Notes: generated by a model not told the origin, from the sequence alone. Positions 1-8,733 are shown, numbered from the stretch's first letter. The stretch is DNA of 64,000 bases from Epibacterium sp. Ofav1-8 (GCF_022348185.1 NZ_JAKRFD010000008.1:62001-126000); one strand, 5' to 3'. Made by a program: numbers and translations.

Positions 1-1394
1 CCGGTCGGGCAGGGACAGGGTTTCGAAATGGCCGTGCATGGCGCCGACGGTTTCCGAGGTGCCGAGAAAGATCTTGCCGTCGGGCACCAGCGCATAGGCC
101 ATCCGCGAGAGCACCTTCTCCTGCAGCGATGCGCCGAAGTAGATCAGCAGGTTGCGCAGGCTGATCAGGTCGATGTTGATGAAGGGCGGGTCCTGGATGA
201 TGTTGTGGCGGGAAAACAGCACCACGGATCGCAGCTGCTTGTGGACCTCGACGGTGTCGCCACCGACATGCAGATAGGTCTCGACATAGGCGCGGGGCAC
301 ATCATTGGCGGCCGACAGCGGATAGAGACCGCGCCGGGCCACTTCCAACGCCTTGGTGTCGATGTCGGTGGCAAAGATCTGAACCCGATCCTTGGTGAGC
401 CACTCAATCCCACCCAGCGCCTCGGCAAACAGGATGGCGATCGAATAGGCTTCTTCTCCGGTGGCGCAGCCGGCAACCCAGACCCGCAGAGGGCGACTGG
501 CCCCGTCCTTGACCATGGCGGCGATGACCTGGGCGAGGCGATTGAACTGGGTCTGGTCGCGAAAGAACCGCGTGACCGAGATCATCATATCCTTGTAGAG
601 CGCATCCACCTCGCTGTCGTTGTCGCGGCAGTGCGCGACATAGGCCTCATAGCTGTCGATGCCGAGCGCCACCATGCGTCGCGCAATGCGCCGGTTTATG
701 GTGGTCTCCTTGTAGTCGCGAAAGTCGACTCCGGTGCGCGACAGCAGGATGTGGTAGAGATCCTGAAGCTTGCTCGAGGCGCTGGCGAGGGACTGCAGAT
801 CGGCAAGGTCCCGCGGGTTGGACAGGATCCGGGTCAGTTGCTGGCCGATCATGTCCGGCGGCAAGGTCAGGTCGATGCAGCCGGTGTGGATGGCGGAGGC
901 AGGCATGCCCTCGTATTTCGCGGTGCCGACCTCCTGGGCAATGGTCACGCCGCCGCAGTCACGCATGGCGCGAATGCCGTCGCTGCCGTCGCTGCCCGTC
1001 CCCGACAGCACCACGCCGACACAGCGGTCACCGCATTCATCGGCCAGGCTTTTGAACAGGCGATCGGCCACGGGTTGGGGCGCGCCGGGAGGGCCGCCAG
1101 AGTCCCGCAGCCCCAGTTTGCCCCCGTCCAGTATGACGTCGCAGTTCGGCGGCGTGATATAGATGGTGTCCGGGAGCGGGACGCGATCCTCCTGCGTCAA
1201 CTCGATGACCGGCAATTCGGTTTCGCGCCCGATCAGCGCGCACAGCAGGCTCTTGTGGGTCGGTGACATGTGCTGCGCAATCACGTAGCTGGCCTTGGTC
1301 TGCGCCGGCAGGTTCTTGACCAGTTGCGTGATCGCCTCCAGACCACCGGCCGATGCGGCAATACCGATCATGACCGGTAGCGTTGCCTGTGCCA
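1..1394 (-). CDS. CheB-CheR hybrid chemotaxis-type protein (3' end beyond the window)
   Basis: The frame opens at an ATG on the minus strand preceded by an AGGAG nine bases upstream, and it is still open at the left edge. Residues 1-180 or so are a CheB methylesterase domain: the start [13 protein letters not shown] carries the catalytic Ser of the S-A-G-G motif, QHMSPTHKS follows, and GTGSDGSDG is the conserved loop near the catalytic Asp. From about residue 215 there is a CheR methyltransferase domain, with [25 protein letters not shown] and the SAM-binding [13 protein letters not shown]. Such CheB-CheR fusions usually continue into PAS and histidine-kinase modules, which would lie outside the window. 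The CheB part has no receiver domain in front, as is usual for hybrids. No other chemotaxis genes are nearby, so a role in non-flagellar signalling is as likely as chemotaxis. Confidence 0.9.
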
Positions 1395-1723
1395 TTCACC
1401 CAAACTCCTGTCCCGCAAGGCCCTGTCGGACCGGCCATGCTCCGGCGCGGTCTCGTGGCGACCGTCAAAAAGGCCGGATCCGTCCGCGCGCCTGCGCGTC
1501 TTCTCGGGTTGTTTCAGAAAACCCGCCGGCGTTCCAGTCACGCGGCGTCACAAAACACGGCTGCGGCGGCGCGCTGCGGCAGGATACCTTTGCCGCGGGA
1601 GGGTGCTTTGCGTCTGTATATTTTAAGCTTGAAGGTTTTTCTTGCACCGGGACCCGCCGCGCAATACCGTTGCCCGGAGATCTGGCGGCGCGGGATCGCA
1701 GGCCGCAGGAAGGGAGCACCAAG
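1395..1723. other. divergent intergenic region, cheB-cheR / kynA
   Basis: This 329-base stretch separates divergent genes. I find no convincing coding frame. The only AT-rich patch is at about 1615-1640 and includes TATATTTTAAG, a plausible -10 region for kynA. An AGGAAGGGAG run just before the kynA ATG serves as its ribosome binding site. No clear operator was found. Confidence 0.4.
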
Positions 1724-2563
1724 ATGAGCAACACACCCTATAATCCCGGGCAGGAGGGGGCCAAGATGGGCTTTGCCGACGCCATGTCCTATGGCGACTA
1801 CCTGCACCTTGATGCGCTCCTGGATCAGCAGCACTGCAAGAGCGACGCCCATGACGAAATGCTGTTCATCATCCAGCACCAGACCAGCGAATTGTGGATG
1901 AAGCTGGCGCTGCATGAATTGCAGGCGGCGCGCAATGCCTTGCAGCAGGGCCAGACTGCCGAGATGTTCAAGATGCTCGCCCGGCTCAGCCGCATCTTTG
2001 AGCAGCTCAACAGCGCCTGGGACGTGCTGCGCACCATGACGCCCGCCGATTACACCCGCTTTCGCGAGGCTTTGGGGCCGTCCTCGGGGTTTCAGTCCTA
2101 TCAGTACCGGCTGATCGAATATGTGCTGGGCAACCGCAACCCCAACATGCTGCGCCCGCATGAACATGTGCCGGAGGTCCACGCGATACTGAGCGCCGAA
2201 CTGGCGCGCCCCAGTTTCTATGACGAGGTGAACCGGTTCCTGTATCAAACCCTTGATGGGCATACGGAAAACATGCCGGTGCCACAACTGGATGCCCCGC
2301 ATGCGCTCAACGCGGATATTCAGGCCCGCTGGTTGCAGGTCTACCAGGACATTGAAAGCCACTGGACCCTCTACGAACTGGCCGAGAAACTGGTCGATCT
2401 CGAAGACTATTTCCGCCGCTGGCGCTTCAACCATGTGACCACGGTGGAGCGCGTCATCGGCTTCAAACGCGGCACCGGCGGCACCTCCGGTGTACAATAC
2501 CTGCGCCGCATGCTGAGCGTGGAGCTGTTCCCCGAACTCTGGACCCTGAGAGGCGACCTCTGA
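1724..2563 (+). CDS. kynA: tryptophan 2,3-dioxygenase
   Basis: This 279-residue haem dioxygenase opens the indole ring of L-tryptophan to N-formylkynurenine, the first step of the kynurenine pathway. The family signature is clear: [13 protein letters not shown] near residue 22, the substrate-pocket run [14 protein letters not shown] around 45-58, and [12 protein letters not shown] in the middle. The open frame extends far upstream, but the ATG at 1724 has an AGGAAGGGAG Shine-Dalgarno sequence and matches the family start, so I chose it. The stop is separated by one base from the kynU start, so the two form an operon. No kynB (formamidase) gene is in the window; that step must be encoded elsewhere or be spontaneous. 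Confidence 0.95.
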   Translation: MSNTPYNPGQEGAKMGFADAMSYGDYLHLDALLDQQHCKSDAHDEMLFIIQHQTSELWMKLALHELQAARNALQQGQTAEMFKMLARLSRIFEQLNSAWDVLRTMTPADYTRFREALGPSSGFQSYQYRLIEYVLGNRNPNMLRPHEHVPEVHAILSAELARPSFYDEVNRFLYQTLDGHTENMPVPQLDAPHALNADIQARWLQVYQDIESHWTLYELAEKLVDLEDYFRRWRFNHVTTVERVIGFKRGTGGTSGVQYLRRMLSVELFPELWTLRGDL

Positions 2564-2564
2564 C

Positions 2565-3755
2565 ATGACCAACCTGCCCAAGAAACACCTCTTCGACATC
2601 CCGGAGGGCATGATCTACCTCGACGGCAACTCGCTCGGTCCGCTGCCAAAAGGCGCGGCGGAGCGGGCGACCAAGACCCTCACGCAGGAGTGGGGCACCC
2701 AGCTGATCAAGGCCTGGAACACCGCCGACTGGATGGCCCTGCCGCAAAAGGTCGGGGACCGGATCGCGGGCTTTATTGGCGCCGCGCCAGGCAGCGTGGC
2801 CACCGGCGATACGCTCTCGATCAAGGTCTATCAGGCGCTGGCGGCGGCGCTGAAAATGCGCCCGGACCGTCGGGTGATCCTGTCGGACACCGGCAATTTC
2901 CCCACCGATCTCTATATGGCGCAGGGGCTGATCTCGACCATCGGCAAGGATTATGAACTGCGCACCGTCGCCCCTGAAGAGGTCGCCGAAGCGATCACCG
3001 AGGACGTCGCCGTGGTGATGCTGACCGAAGTCGATTACCGCTCGGGCCGGCGGCACGACATGATGGAGATCACCGCACGGGCGCAGCAGAACGGCGCCGT
3101 GATGATCTGGGATCTGGCCCATAGTGCGGGCGCTTTGCCGGTGGATCTGACCGCCTGCAACGCGGAATTTGCGGTGGGCTGTACCTACAAGTACTTCAAC
3201 GGCGGTCCCGGCGCGCCGGCCTTCATCTATGCCCGCCCCGACATCGTGCTGGAGGTGGAGCCCGCGCTGTCGGGCTGGCTTGGCCATGACGCGCCTTTTG
3301 CGATGGAACCCGGCTATCGTCCCGCCATGACCACTGAACGCCTGCGCGTCGGCACGCCCCCCATCGTGCAACTGTCGATCCTCGACACGGCGCTGGATGT
3401 CTGGGACGGCGTGTCCATGGCCGAGATCCGGGCGGCGTCGATTGCGCTCTGCGAGACTTTCATCGCCGAGGTCGAGGCCCGCTGCCCGATGCTGACCCTT
3501 GCCTCCCCGCGCGACGCCGCGCAGCGCGGATCGCAGGTGTCCTTTGCCTTTGACGAGGGGTATGCGGTGATGCAGGCGCTGATCGAGCGGGGGGTGATCG
3601 GCGATTTCCGTGCGCCGAATATCCTGCGGTTCGGGTTCACACCGCTCTATATCGACGAGGCGGACGTGCGGCGGGCTGCCGAAATCCTTGGCGAGGTCAT
3701 GGACAGCGGCGCCTGGAAGGAGCCGCGGTTTCAGGTCCGTTCGCGGGTGACCTGA
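2565..3755 (+). CDS. kynU: kynureninase
   Basis: This 396-residue PLP enzyme (fold type I) cleaves L-kynurenine to anthranilate and alanine. MIYLDGNSLGPLPKGA near the N-terminus is the classic kynureninase start, and CTYKYFNGGPG carries the PLP-binding lysine at residue 209. IWDLAHSAGA supplies the Asp that contacts the cofactor ring nitrogen. Length fits the family. It lies one base after kynA, so the two are co-transcribed and very likely translationally coupled. Two GC hairpins follow the stop. The product anthranilate could be recycled to tryptophan or degraded; no anthranilate dioxygenase is in this window. Confidence 0.95.
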   Translation: MTNLPKKHLFDIPEGMIYLDGNSLGPLPKGAAERATKTLTQEWGTQLIKAWNTADWMALPQKVGDRIAGFIGAAPGSVATGDTLSIKVYQALAAALKMRPDRRVILSDTGNFPTDLYMAQGLISTIGKDYELRTVAPEEVAEAITEDVAVVMLTEVDYRSGRRHDMMEITARAQQNGAVMIWDLAHSAGALPVDLTACNAEFAVGCTYKYFNGGPGAPAFIYARPDIVLEVEPALSGWLGHDAPFAMEPGYRPAMTTERLRVGTPPIVQLSILDTALDVWDGVSMAEIRAASIALCETFIAEVEARCPMLTLASPRDAAQRGSQVSFAFDEGYAVMQALIERGVIGDFRAPNILRFGFTPLYIDEADVRRAAEILGEVMDSGAWKEPRFQVRSRVT

Positions 3756-3794
3756 CCGGGCCATCGCGCCCCCAGTGCCTTTCGCTCCCCCCTG

Positions 3795-3868
3795 TGCCTT
3801 GCGCCCCATGGCGCGAGGCACGCTGTCCCAACGCCCTGCCCCTGCCCCTGCGCGCGCAGGGGCAGGGC
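3795..3868 (+). terminator. paired GC hairpins after kynU
   Basis: Two strong stems follow kynU. The first pairs TGCCT-GCGC with GCGC-AGGCA (3795-3820). The second has perfect 12-bp arms at 3833-3844 and 3857-3868. Neither is followed by a clean T-tract, so they may stabilise or end the kyn mRNA without being classical intrinsic terminators. Confidence 0.4.
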
Positions 3869-3966
3869 GTCGCGATACTCATCAGCGAATTCGGTAAATC
3901 ATCACAGTTTTGCACGGCTGTCGCGCGTGTCGCATCGATCTGTTGCGCCGGGTTTGTAACAGCTTC

Positions 3967-4005
3967 TTGACAGCGACGCGCATTGATTGACATCATGACG
4001 TCATG
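3967..4005 (+). promoter_or_regulatory. candidate promoter and palindromic operator of the RHH-CHAD-ParA-CYTH operon
   Basis: A consensus -35 TTGACA (3967-3972) is followed after 18 bases by CATCAT (3991-3996), a fair -10. The perfect 12-bp palindrome CATGACGTCATG (3994-4005) overlaps the -10 and ends 17 bases before the ATG of the ribbon-helix-helix gene. Ribbon-helix-helix proteins usually bind short palindromes and repress their own promoters, so this is the natural operator candidate. Confidence 0.5.
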
Positions 4006-4022
4006 TAGTGAGGCCGCCCCAG

Positions 4023-4202
4023 ATGTCCAAAGACAAGACAAGCAGCAGCAAGCCCTACAAATCCGCGCGCAAGAACACCTCGTTGCGTTTGGACAGCAAG
4101 ACACTGAAAGCGCTGAAAATCCGGGCCATTGAAGAGGATACCAGCATTCAGCGCCTTATAGAGCGGCTTATCGAGGACTACCTGAGACCGACAAAGAGAT
4201 AA
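4023..4202 (+). CDS. small ribbon-helix-helix (CopG/Arc-like) DNA-binding protein
   Basis: This is a 59-residue basic protein. Residues 1-22 are a flexible Lys/Ser-rich tail, followed by NTSLRLDSKTLKALKIRA, which fits the beta strand and first helix of a ribbon-helix-helix fold, then IEEDTSIQRLIERLIEDYL as the second helix. An upstream in-frame GTG exists, but the ATG at 4023 fits the family better. It lies five bases upstream of the CHAD gene and is evidently its first cistron. Ribbon-helix-helix proteins with a basic tail also serve as the centromere-binding partner of small ParA ATPases (ParG-like); a ParA gene lies two genes downstream. It could be only an autoregulator; the sequence cannot separate the two. 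Confidence 0.75.
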   Translation: MSKDKTSSSKPYKSARKNTSLRLDSKTLKALKIRAIEEDTSIQRLIERLIEDYLRPTKR

Positions 4203-4207
4203 GGCGC

Positions 4208-5737
4208 ATGACATCATCTGAACCAATCGGGTTTCTACTGGACGGCCAGATTGACTGGTCGCAGATCGAAGCTGCCCTGGCCCCCCTGCGCCTGGTGACG
4301 GAGCCTGACGACGGGACCGTGCCCTTTCGCCTGCTGGATTGCCACGACCAGCTTTTGCGCGGATCCGGGCGAGTGTTGCTGGAGTTTGACGCTGCGCTTG
4401 CGCTGTTTGCCGGGAAGGAGGCACCGTTGCGCCAGGCGGCGGCCTCGGACGGTGATTTCCCGGCGGATCTGCCAGACGGGCCAATCCGCAGCCTGACGCA
4501 AGACCTGTTCCCGCTGCGCTGCTTTCTGACCCTGGCCCGTGGTGTGCTGCGGTCCACCACCCTGCGAGTGGTGGATGAGGAAACCAAGACCCAGTTGCGC
4601 GGCGAGGTTCTGCAGGTCGAGGGCGAGGCCGGCGGTGCCGTCACCCTTGTCCTGCTGAAACCGCTGCGCGGTTACGACCGCGCCCCGGCGGCGATGGCGG
4701 CCGGCCTGCGGGAGCAGGGCGCCGGGCCGGTGGATGCGGAACGGGTCTTTGCGGCGCTGGCGCCGGAGGTGCAGCCCTATGTGGCCAAGCCCAAAACCAC
4801 CTTTACCGGGCAGGAAACCGCCTTTGACGTGGCGGTGGAAACGATGTCCAACTACATCGCGGTCGCCCGCGCGAACGAGGCCGGTGTGATCGCCGATCTC
4901 GACACCGAATTCCTGCATGACTATCGCGTGGCGCTGCGCAAACTCCGCTCGGTGCTGAGCCTGTTCAAGGGCGTGTTTGGTGCGGTGCAGACGGCAGAGT
5001 TGAAAGCCGCCTTGTCCGACCTGATGCAGCCCACCGGGCGGGTGCGCGATCTCGACGTCTACCTGATGGAGCGGGCGGACTACGACGCCCGGGTGCCCGA
5101 ACATCTGCGTCCCGGCCTGTCGGTGATGTTCGATGCCTTTGCCGCAGAGCGCGCCGATGCGCAGGCGGCACTGGCAAACCATCTGAACAGCAAGGCCTAT
5201 CACACGGTGATTTCGGAGCTGGAGGCGCAGTTTGCCCATCCCGAGGGCTTCATCCGCGGCGCCGCAAGCGGGGTTAGCGCAGATCGATATGCCCGCAAGC
5301 TGATCTGGAAACGCTACCGCAAGATCTGCAAGATCGCCGCGCGTATCCATGACGACACGCCCGACGAGGAGGTCCATGAACTGCGCATCGCCTGCAAGAA
5401 ATTCCGCTATCTGGTGGAGTTCTTTGCCCCGCTGTTTGCCGGCAAGAGCGCCAAGCGCATCATCAAGCGGATGAAGCTGTTGCAGGACAATCTCGGCGCG
5501 TTCAACGATTATGCCGTTCAGCAGCAGGCGCTGCTGCGCTTTGTCGAGACCCACCCGGCGATGACCGGGCGTCGGGGTGTCGAAGCGGCGCTGAGCATCG
5601 GCGCGCTGATCGCCCTGCTGGATCAAGGCCAACGGGCGGAACGGGCACGGGTGATGGAGAGTTTCGACCGGTTCAACAGCCCTGAGGCCCGCGCCGAGAT
5701 CAAGGCGCTGTGTCATCCCGAGGAGGCCGCCGCATGA
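4208..5737 (+). CDS. CHAD domain protein with degenerate CYTH-like N-terminus
   Basis: This 509-residue protein ends in a CHAD (conserved histidine alpha-helical domain) from about residue 210. The conserved histidine helices read HDYRVALRKLR (His about 237) and HELRIACKKFRY (His about 390). CHAD proteins bind polyphosphate and have been found on polyphosphate granules. The first 190 residues resemble the CYTH half of CYTH-CHAD fusions in layout, but they lack the ExExK catalytic motif. An AAGG ribosome binding site lies just upstream of the ATG, five bases after the RHH stop. The stop overlaps the ParA start as ATGA, so the two are coupled. I infer an intracellular, polyphosphate-related scaffold; no enzymatic activity is visible. 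Confidence 0.85.
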   Translation: MTSSEPIGFLLDGQIDWSQIEAALAPLRLVTEPDDGTVPFRLLDCHDQLLRGSGRVLLEFDAALALFAGKEAPLRQAAASDGDFPADLPDGPIRSLTQDLFPLRCFLTLARGVLRSTTLRVVDEETKTQLRGEVLQVEGEAGGAVTLVLLKPLRGYDRAPAAMAAGLREQGAGPVDAERVFAALAPEVQPYVAKPKTTFTGQETAFDVAVETMSNYIAVARANEAGVIADLDTEFLHDYRVALRKLRSVLSLFKGVFGAVQTAELKAALSDLMQPTGRVRDLDVYLMERADYDARVPEHLRPGLSVMFDAFAAERADAQAALANHLNSKAYHTVISELEAQFAHPEGFIRGAASGVSADRYARKLIWKRYRKICKIAARIHDDTPDEEVHELRIACKKFRYLVEFFAPLFAGKSAKRIIKRMKLLQDNLGAFNDYAVQQQALLRFVETHPAMTGRRGVEAALSIGALIALLDQGQRAERARVMESFDRFNSPEARAEIKALCHPEEAAA

Positions 5738-6477
5738 AGGTTCTTGCCTGCTACAGCAACAAGGGCGGCGTCGGCAAGACCGCGACCGCGGTGAACCTGG
5801 CCTACGCCTTTGCGCAATCCGGCGCGCGCACCTTGTTGTGCGATCTCGACCCGCAGGGGGCGTCGAGCTTCTATTTCCGGGTCAAACCGTCGAAAAAGCT
5901 GAAGGGCGCGCAGTTCTTTCAGGATGTGGAGCGCTTTACCCGCGCCATCCGCGGCAGCGATTATGAGAACCTCGACATTCTGCCGGCCAATCTGACCTTT
6001 CGCGATTTCGACCTGTTTCTGGCGCGCATGAAGAACAGCCGGTCGCGCCTGAAAAAGGCGCTGAAGGGCGTGCACAGCGATTATGATGTCATCATTCTCG
6101 ATTGCCCGCCCAATATCTCCATGCTGTCGGAGGCGGTGTTCAAGGCGGCGGACAAGGTGGTCGTGCCGGTGATCCCGACCACGCTGTCGGAACGCAGCTT
6201 TGTGCAGCTTCTGGATGTGTTCCGGGCGGACGGGGTGAAGATGACAAAGCTGCTGCCCTTCTTTTCCATGGTGCAGGGACGCAAGGCTATGCATGGCGAG
6301 ACGATCACCCGCCTGCGCGCCCGTCATGGCAAGCGGTTCCTGTCGACGGAGCTGCCGTTTTCTACCGATGTGGAGAAAATGGGCCTGCACCGCAAACCGG
6401 CCTTGTGCTTTGCGGCCACCCGCCCGGCGGGCAAGGCCTACTGGGCGCTGTTTGATGAGGTCAAAGCCCGTCTCTGA
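5734..6477 (+). CDS. ParA/MinD-family ATPase
   Basis: This is a 247-residue ATPase. CYSNKGGVGKTATAVNLA is the deviant Walker A with the signature first lysine, and CDLDPQG and VIILDCPPN are the A'/B motifs. It has no N-terminal helix-turn-helix, so it is of the short type used by plasmid type Ib partition, McdA and related cargo positioners rather than a chromosome-type ParA. Start is fixed by the ATGA overlap with the CHAD gene. No ParB gene is next to it; the only candidate partners in the operon are the RHH protein and the CHAD protein. The genes around it suggest the cargo is a polyphosphate body rather than DNA (inference). Confidence 0.85.
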   Translation: MKVLACYSNKGGVGKTATAVNLAYAFAQSGARTLLCDLDPQGASSFYFRVKPSKKLKGAQFFQDVERFTRAIRGSDYENLDILPANLTFRDFDLFLARMKNSRSRLKKALKGVHSDYDVIILDCPPNISMLSEAVFKAADKVVVPVIPTTLSERSFVQLLDVFRADGVKMTKLLPFFSMVQGRKAMHGETITRLRARHGKRFLSTELPFSTDVEKMGLHRKPALCFAATRPAGKAYWALFDEVKARL

Positions 6478-6523
6478 GGCGGAACGCAGGGGGCACAGGG
6501 GTGATGCAAGCAAGGACATTGGC

Positions 6524-6997
6524 ATGAAAGAGATCGAGCGGAAATTCCTGGTGGCGGATCAGCCGGACCTGACTGCGGCGCAGGCCACGCCCGTGCGGCA
6601 GGGGTATCTGACCGCGTTGGAGGACAGCACCGAGCTGCGCCTGCGCCAGAAGGGAGAGCGTTTCTATCTGACCCAGAAAGGCGGGTCCGGGCGGGTCCGC
6701 GAAGAACGGGAGGCGGAAATCAGCCCGGCAGTGTTCGAGACCTTCTGGCCGGGCACAATGGGGCGGCGGGTGGAGAAGACCCGTTGGACCGGGGCGTTGC
6801 CCGATGGCCCGGGTTATGAACTCGACATCTTCGAAGGGGCGCTGGCCCCCTTGCAGATGGTCGAGGTGGAGTTTCCGGACGAGGCGGCGGCAGAGGCCTT
6901 TGTGCCGCCGTCCTGGTTCGGGCGCGAGGTGACCGAGGACAAGCGGTTCGGCAATAAATCCCTCGCGGTGCACGGAATGCCGTCAGACCCGGAGTGA
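6524..6997 (+). CDS. CYTH domain protein (triphosphate-tunnel hydrolase type)
   Basis: This 157-residue protein begins MKEIERKFLV, which contains the CYTH metal-binding ExExK signature (E3, E5, K7). TELRLRQKGERFYLTQKGG and DIFEGALAPLQMVEVEF follow the strand order of the triphosphate tunnel. The family includes inorganic triphosphatases and thiamine triphosphatase, which hydrolyse short polyphosphates. The frame is open far upstream inside parA, but the ATG at 6524 gives the conserved start. It lies 46 bases after parA in the same direction. Standing alone beside a CHAD protein with a dead CYTH half, it looks like the separated catalytic partner. The exact substrate is unknown. Confidence 0.85.
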   Translation: MKEIERKFLVADQPDLTAAQATPVRQGYLTALEDSTELRLRQKGERFYLTQKGGSGRVREEREAEISPAVFETFWPGTMGRRVEKTRWTGALPDGPGYELDIFEGALAPLQMVEVEFPDEAAAEAFVPPSWFGREVTEDKRFGNKSLAVHGMPSDPE

Positions 6998-7087
6998 TCC
7001 GCGCAGGGGGGGGCGTAAAAGAGGGGGGCGCTCCCGCCCCCGCGCAGACCCTTGCTGACGCAAGACCCCGCTTGGCGTTGGGCCGGG

Positions 7088-7190
7088 CAGCCTGTCCTGC
7101 GGACAGGCTGCGGCGCCGGACCTGAAGGTCCGGCGCCATGCCCAACGGGAGCGGTCGCATTTATTAATGGGGCCGCGACGGGCGGGAGCC
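7088..7190. repeat. intergenic hairpin repeat, copy 1 of a dispersed family
   Basis: Between the convergent CYTH and cobF genes lie two near-perfect hairpins: AGCCTGTCC/GGACAGGCT and GGCGCCGGACCT/AGGTCCGGCGCC. They are followed by GCCCAACGGGAGC (7140-7152) and GCGACGGGCGGGAGCC (7175-7190). The last two blocks recur exactly, in the same order and inverted, at 48512-48571. The stems may also end transcription of both genes. Confidence 0.7.
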
Positions 7191-7231
7191 TCGCCCTTTC
7201 TGTTGCATCCCGAAAACCAGAGGTTGCGTGC

Positions 7232-7996
7232 TCAGGGGGCGCGTTGCAGCAGGTAGATATCCATGATCCAGCCATGATCCGCGCGTGCTTCTGCGCGTGT
7301 GGCGATGATCCGGTCCTGCACCTCGGAGAGGCGCCCGGCGATGTTGATCTCGTTGTCCATGCCCGCATAGGCGGACCAATGGATCGTGATCTGCGCCTGT
7401 TCGGCCAGGCTTTGGAAAGAGCATTCGCCATCCAGCATCACCACCAGCGTGTCGCAGCCCTCCGGCCAGCCCGCCGCGCGCAGCCGTCGTCCGGTGGTGA
7501 TCTGCACCGGGCCACCGATGGTGTTCAACGGCACGCCATGGGCGGCGGTCAGGGCCTGGATCGAGGTGATGCCGGGGATCACGCGCATCTGAAGGTCCAG
7601 GCGCGCGCGCAGCCGCTCGGCGATCCGCATGGTGCTGTCGTAGAGTGACGGATCACCCCAGACAAGAAACCCCACCTGCCCGCCATCGGGCAGGTGATCT
7701 GACAGGGCCGACTGCCAGACCGCGGCAATCGCATCATGCCAGTCGTCGACCCGCTGGCGGTACTCCGCGGTGTTCGGGTCTCGCGTGGGCAGGGCGAATT
7801 CGGCGATCCGCGGGGGATCTGCGCAGTCTGCCAGCACGTCAGCGCAGATGGCCTGCCGCAGCCCGGCAAGATCATCCTTGCCCGCCCCCTTGTTCGGGAT
7901 CAGGATGAGATCCTGGGATTGAATGGCCTCGATGGCCTCCCGCGTCAGGTGCTTGGGATTGCCGGTGCCGATACCGATCAGGTTCAGATGGATCAT
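7232..7996 (-). CDS. cobF: precorrin-6A synthase (deacetylating)
   Basis: This 254-residue SAM-dependent methyltransferase methylates C-1 of precorrin-5 and releases the acetyl group as acetate. The GIGTGNPKHLT start and GDPSLYDS loop are typical of the tetrapyrrole methylase fold, and MIHLNLIGIGTGNP together with length is typical of CobF. The gene is found only in the aerobic (late cobalt) route. It is the last gene of the leftward cob operon, and its ATG overlaps the cobA stop as ATGA. Confident call. Confidence 0.92.
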   Translation of the reverse strand: MIHLNLIGIGTGNPKHLTREAIEAIQSQDLILIPNKGAGKDDLAGLRQAICADVLADCADPPRIAEFALPTRDPNTAEYRQRVDDWHDAIAAVWQSALSDHLPDGGQVGFLVWGDPSLYDSTMRIAERLRARLDLQMRVIPGITSIQALTAAHGVPLNTIGGPVQITTGRRLRAAGWPEGCDTLVVMLDGECSFQSLAEQAQITIHWSAYAGMDNEINIAGRLSEVQDRIIATRAEARADHGWIMDIYLLQRAP

Positions 7997-8733
7997 GGCG
8001 TGCCGCTTTCCGGTTCCAACTGCGCCAGCGGTCCATAGAGGATCAGCACCGGCGCCGGTGAGGTGATCGCCTCCAGCAGATCGGGCAGACCGTCAACGGT
8101 GACCCGGTGCAGCTCTTGCGCGGGCGTCGAGACCCCAAGCGCCACCAGCGCAGGCGTGTCCTGCGGCAGGCCGGCCTCTAGCAGCAGGGACAGCAGCGCC
8201 GCAAAGGTGCGCTTGCCCATATAGACCACGGTGGTTGCCTCGGGGTCGGCAAGGGCTGCAAGGTTCATGTGATCGGGCAGGCCGCCGGTCACGTCATGGC
8301 CGGTGATGAACTGCAACCGGCGCGCGGTCAGCCGCCGGGTCAGCGGAATTCCCGCCGCAGCGGCGGCGGCAGAAGCTGCGGTGACGCCGGGGATGATCTC
8401 GTATTTGATGCCAGCGGCGCGCAGCGCAATGATCTCTTCCTCAAGGCGGCCAAAGACGCCGGAATCCCCGGATTTCAGCCGCACCACATGGGCCCCGGAT
8501 TGGGCATAATCCACCAGAAGCTGGCTCACGTGGTCCTGCTTGGGCGAGGGGCGGCCTGCGCGTTTGCCCACGCCCACCAGATCCGCATCCTCGCGCGCGT
8601 GCGACAGGATCGGGCCCGAGGACAGGTCGTCAAACAACACCGCATCCGCCGCCTCAAGACGTTTGACGGCCTTGACCGTCAGCAGGTCCGGATCCCCCGG
8701 CCCGGAGGAGACAAAGCTGACAAATCCGCTCAT
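7993..8733 (-). CDS. cobA: uroporphyrinogen-III C-methyltransferase
   Basis: This 246-residue SUMT-type enzyme makes precorrin-2 from uroporphyrinogen III by methylating C-2 and C-7. SSGPGDPDLLTVKA is the N-terminal SAM loop and LVGVGKRAGRPS is diagnostic of SUMT. The second loop reads KSGDSGVFGRLEEE where most SUMTs have KGGDPFVFGRGGEE, so it belongs to a divergent CobA subtype often encoded in cob clusters beside a separate sirohaem enzyme. It overlaps cobB and cobF by ATGA at each end. Confidence 0.9.
   Translation of the reverse strand: MSGFVSFVSSGPGDPDLLTVKAVKRLEAADAVLFDDLSSGPILSHAREDADLVGVGKRAGRPSPKQDHVSQLLVDYAQSGAHVVRLKSGDSGVFGRLEEEIIALRAAGIKYEIIPGVTAASAAAAAAGIPLTRRLTARRLQFITGHDVTGGLPDHMNLAALADPEATTVVYMGKRTFAALLSLLLEAGLPQDTPALVALGVSTPAQELHRVTVDGLPDLLEAITSPAPVLILYGPLAQLEPESGTP

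Noticed and set aside
4208-6997. Plasmid partition or toxin-antitoxin module
   Set aside because: RHH plus ParA would fit partition, but there is no replication gene, and the CHAD and CYTH genes coupled to them point to polyphosphate. No toxin-like gene is present.
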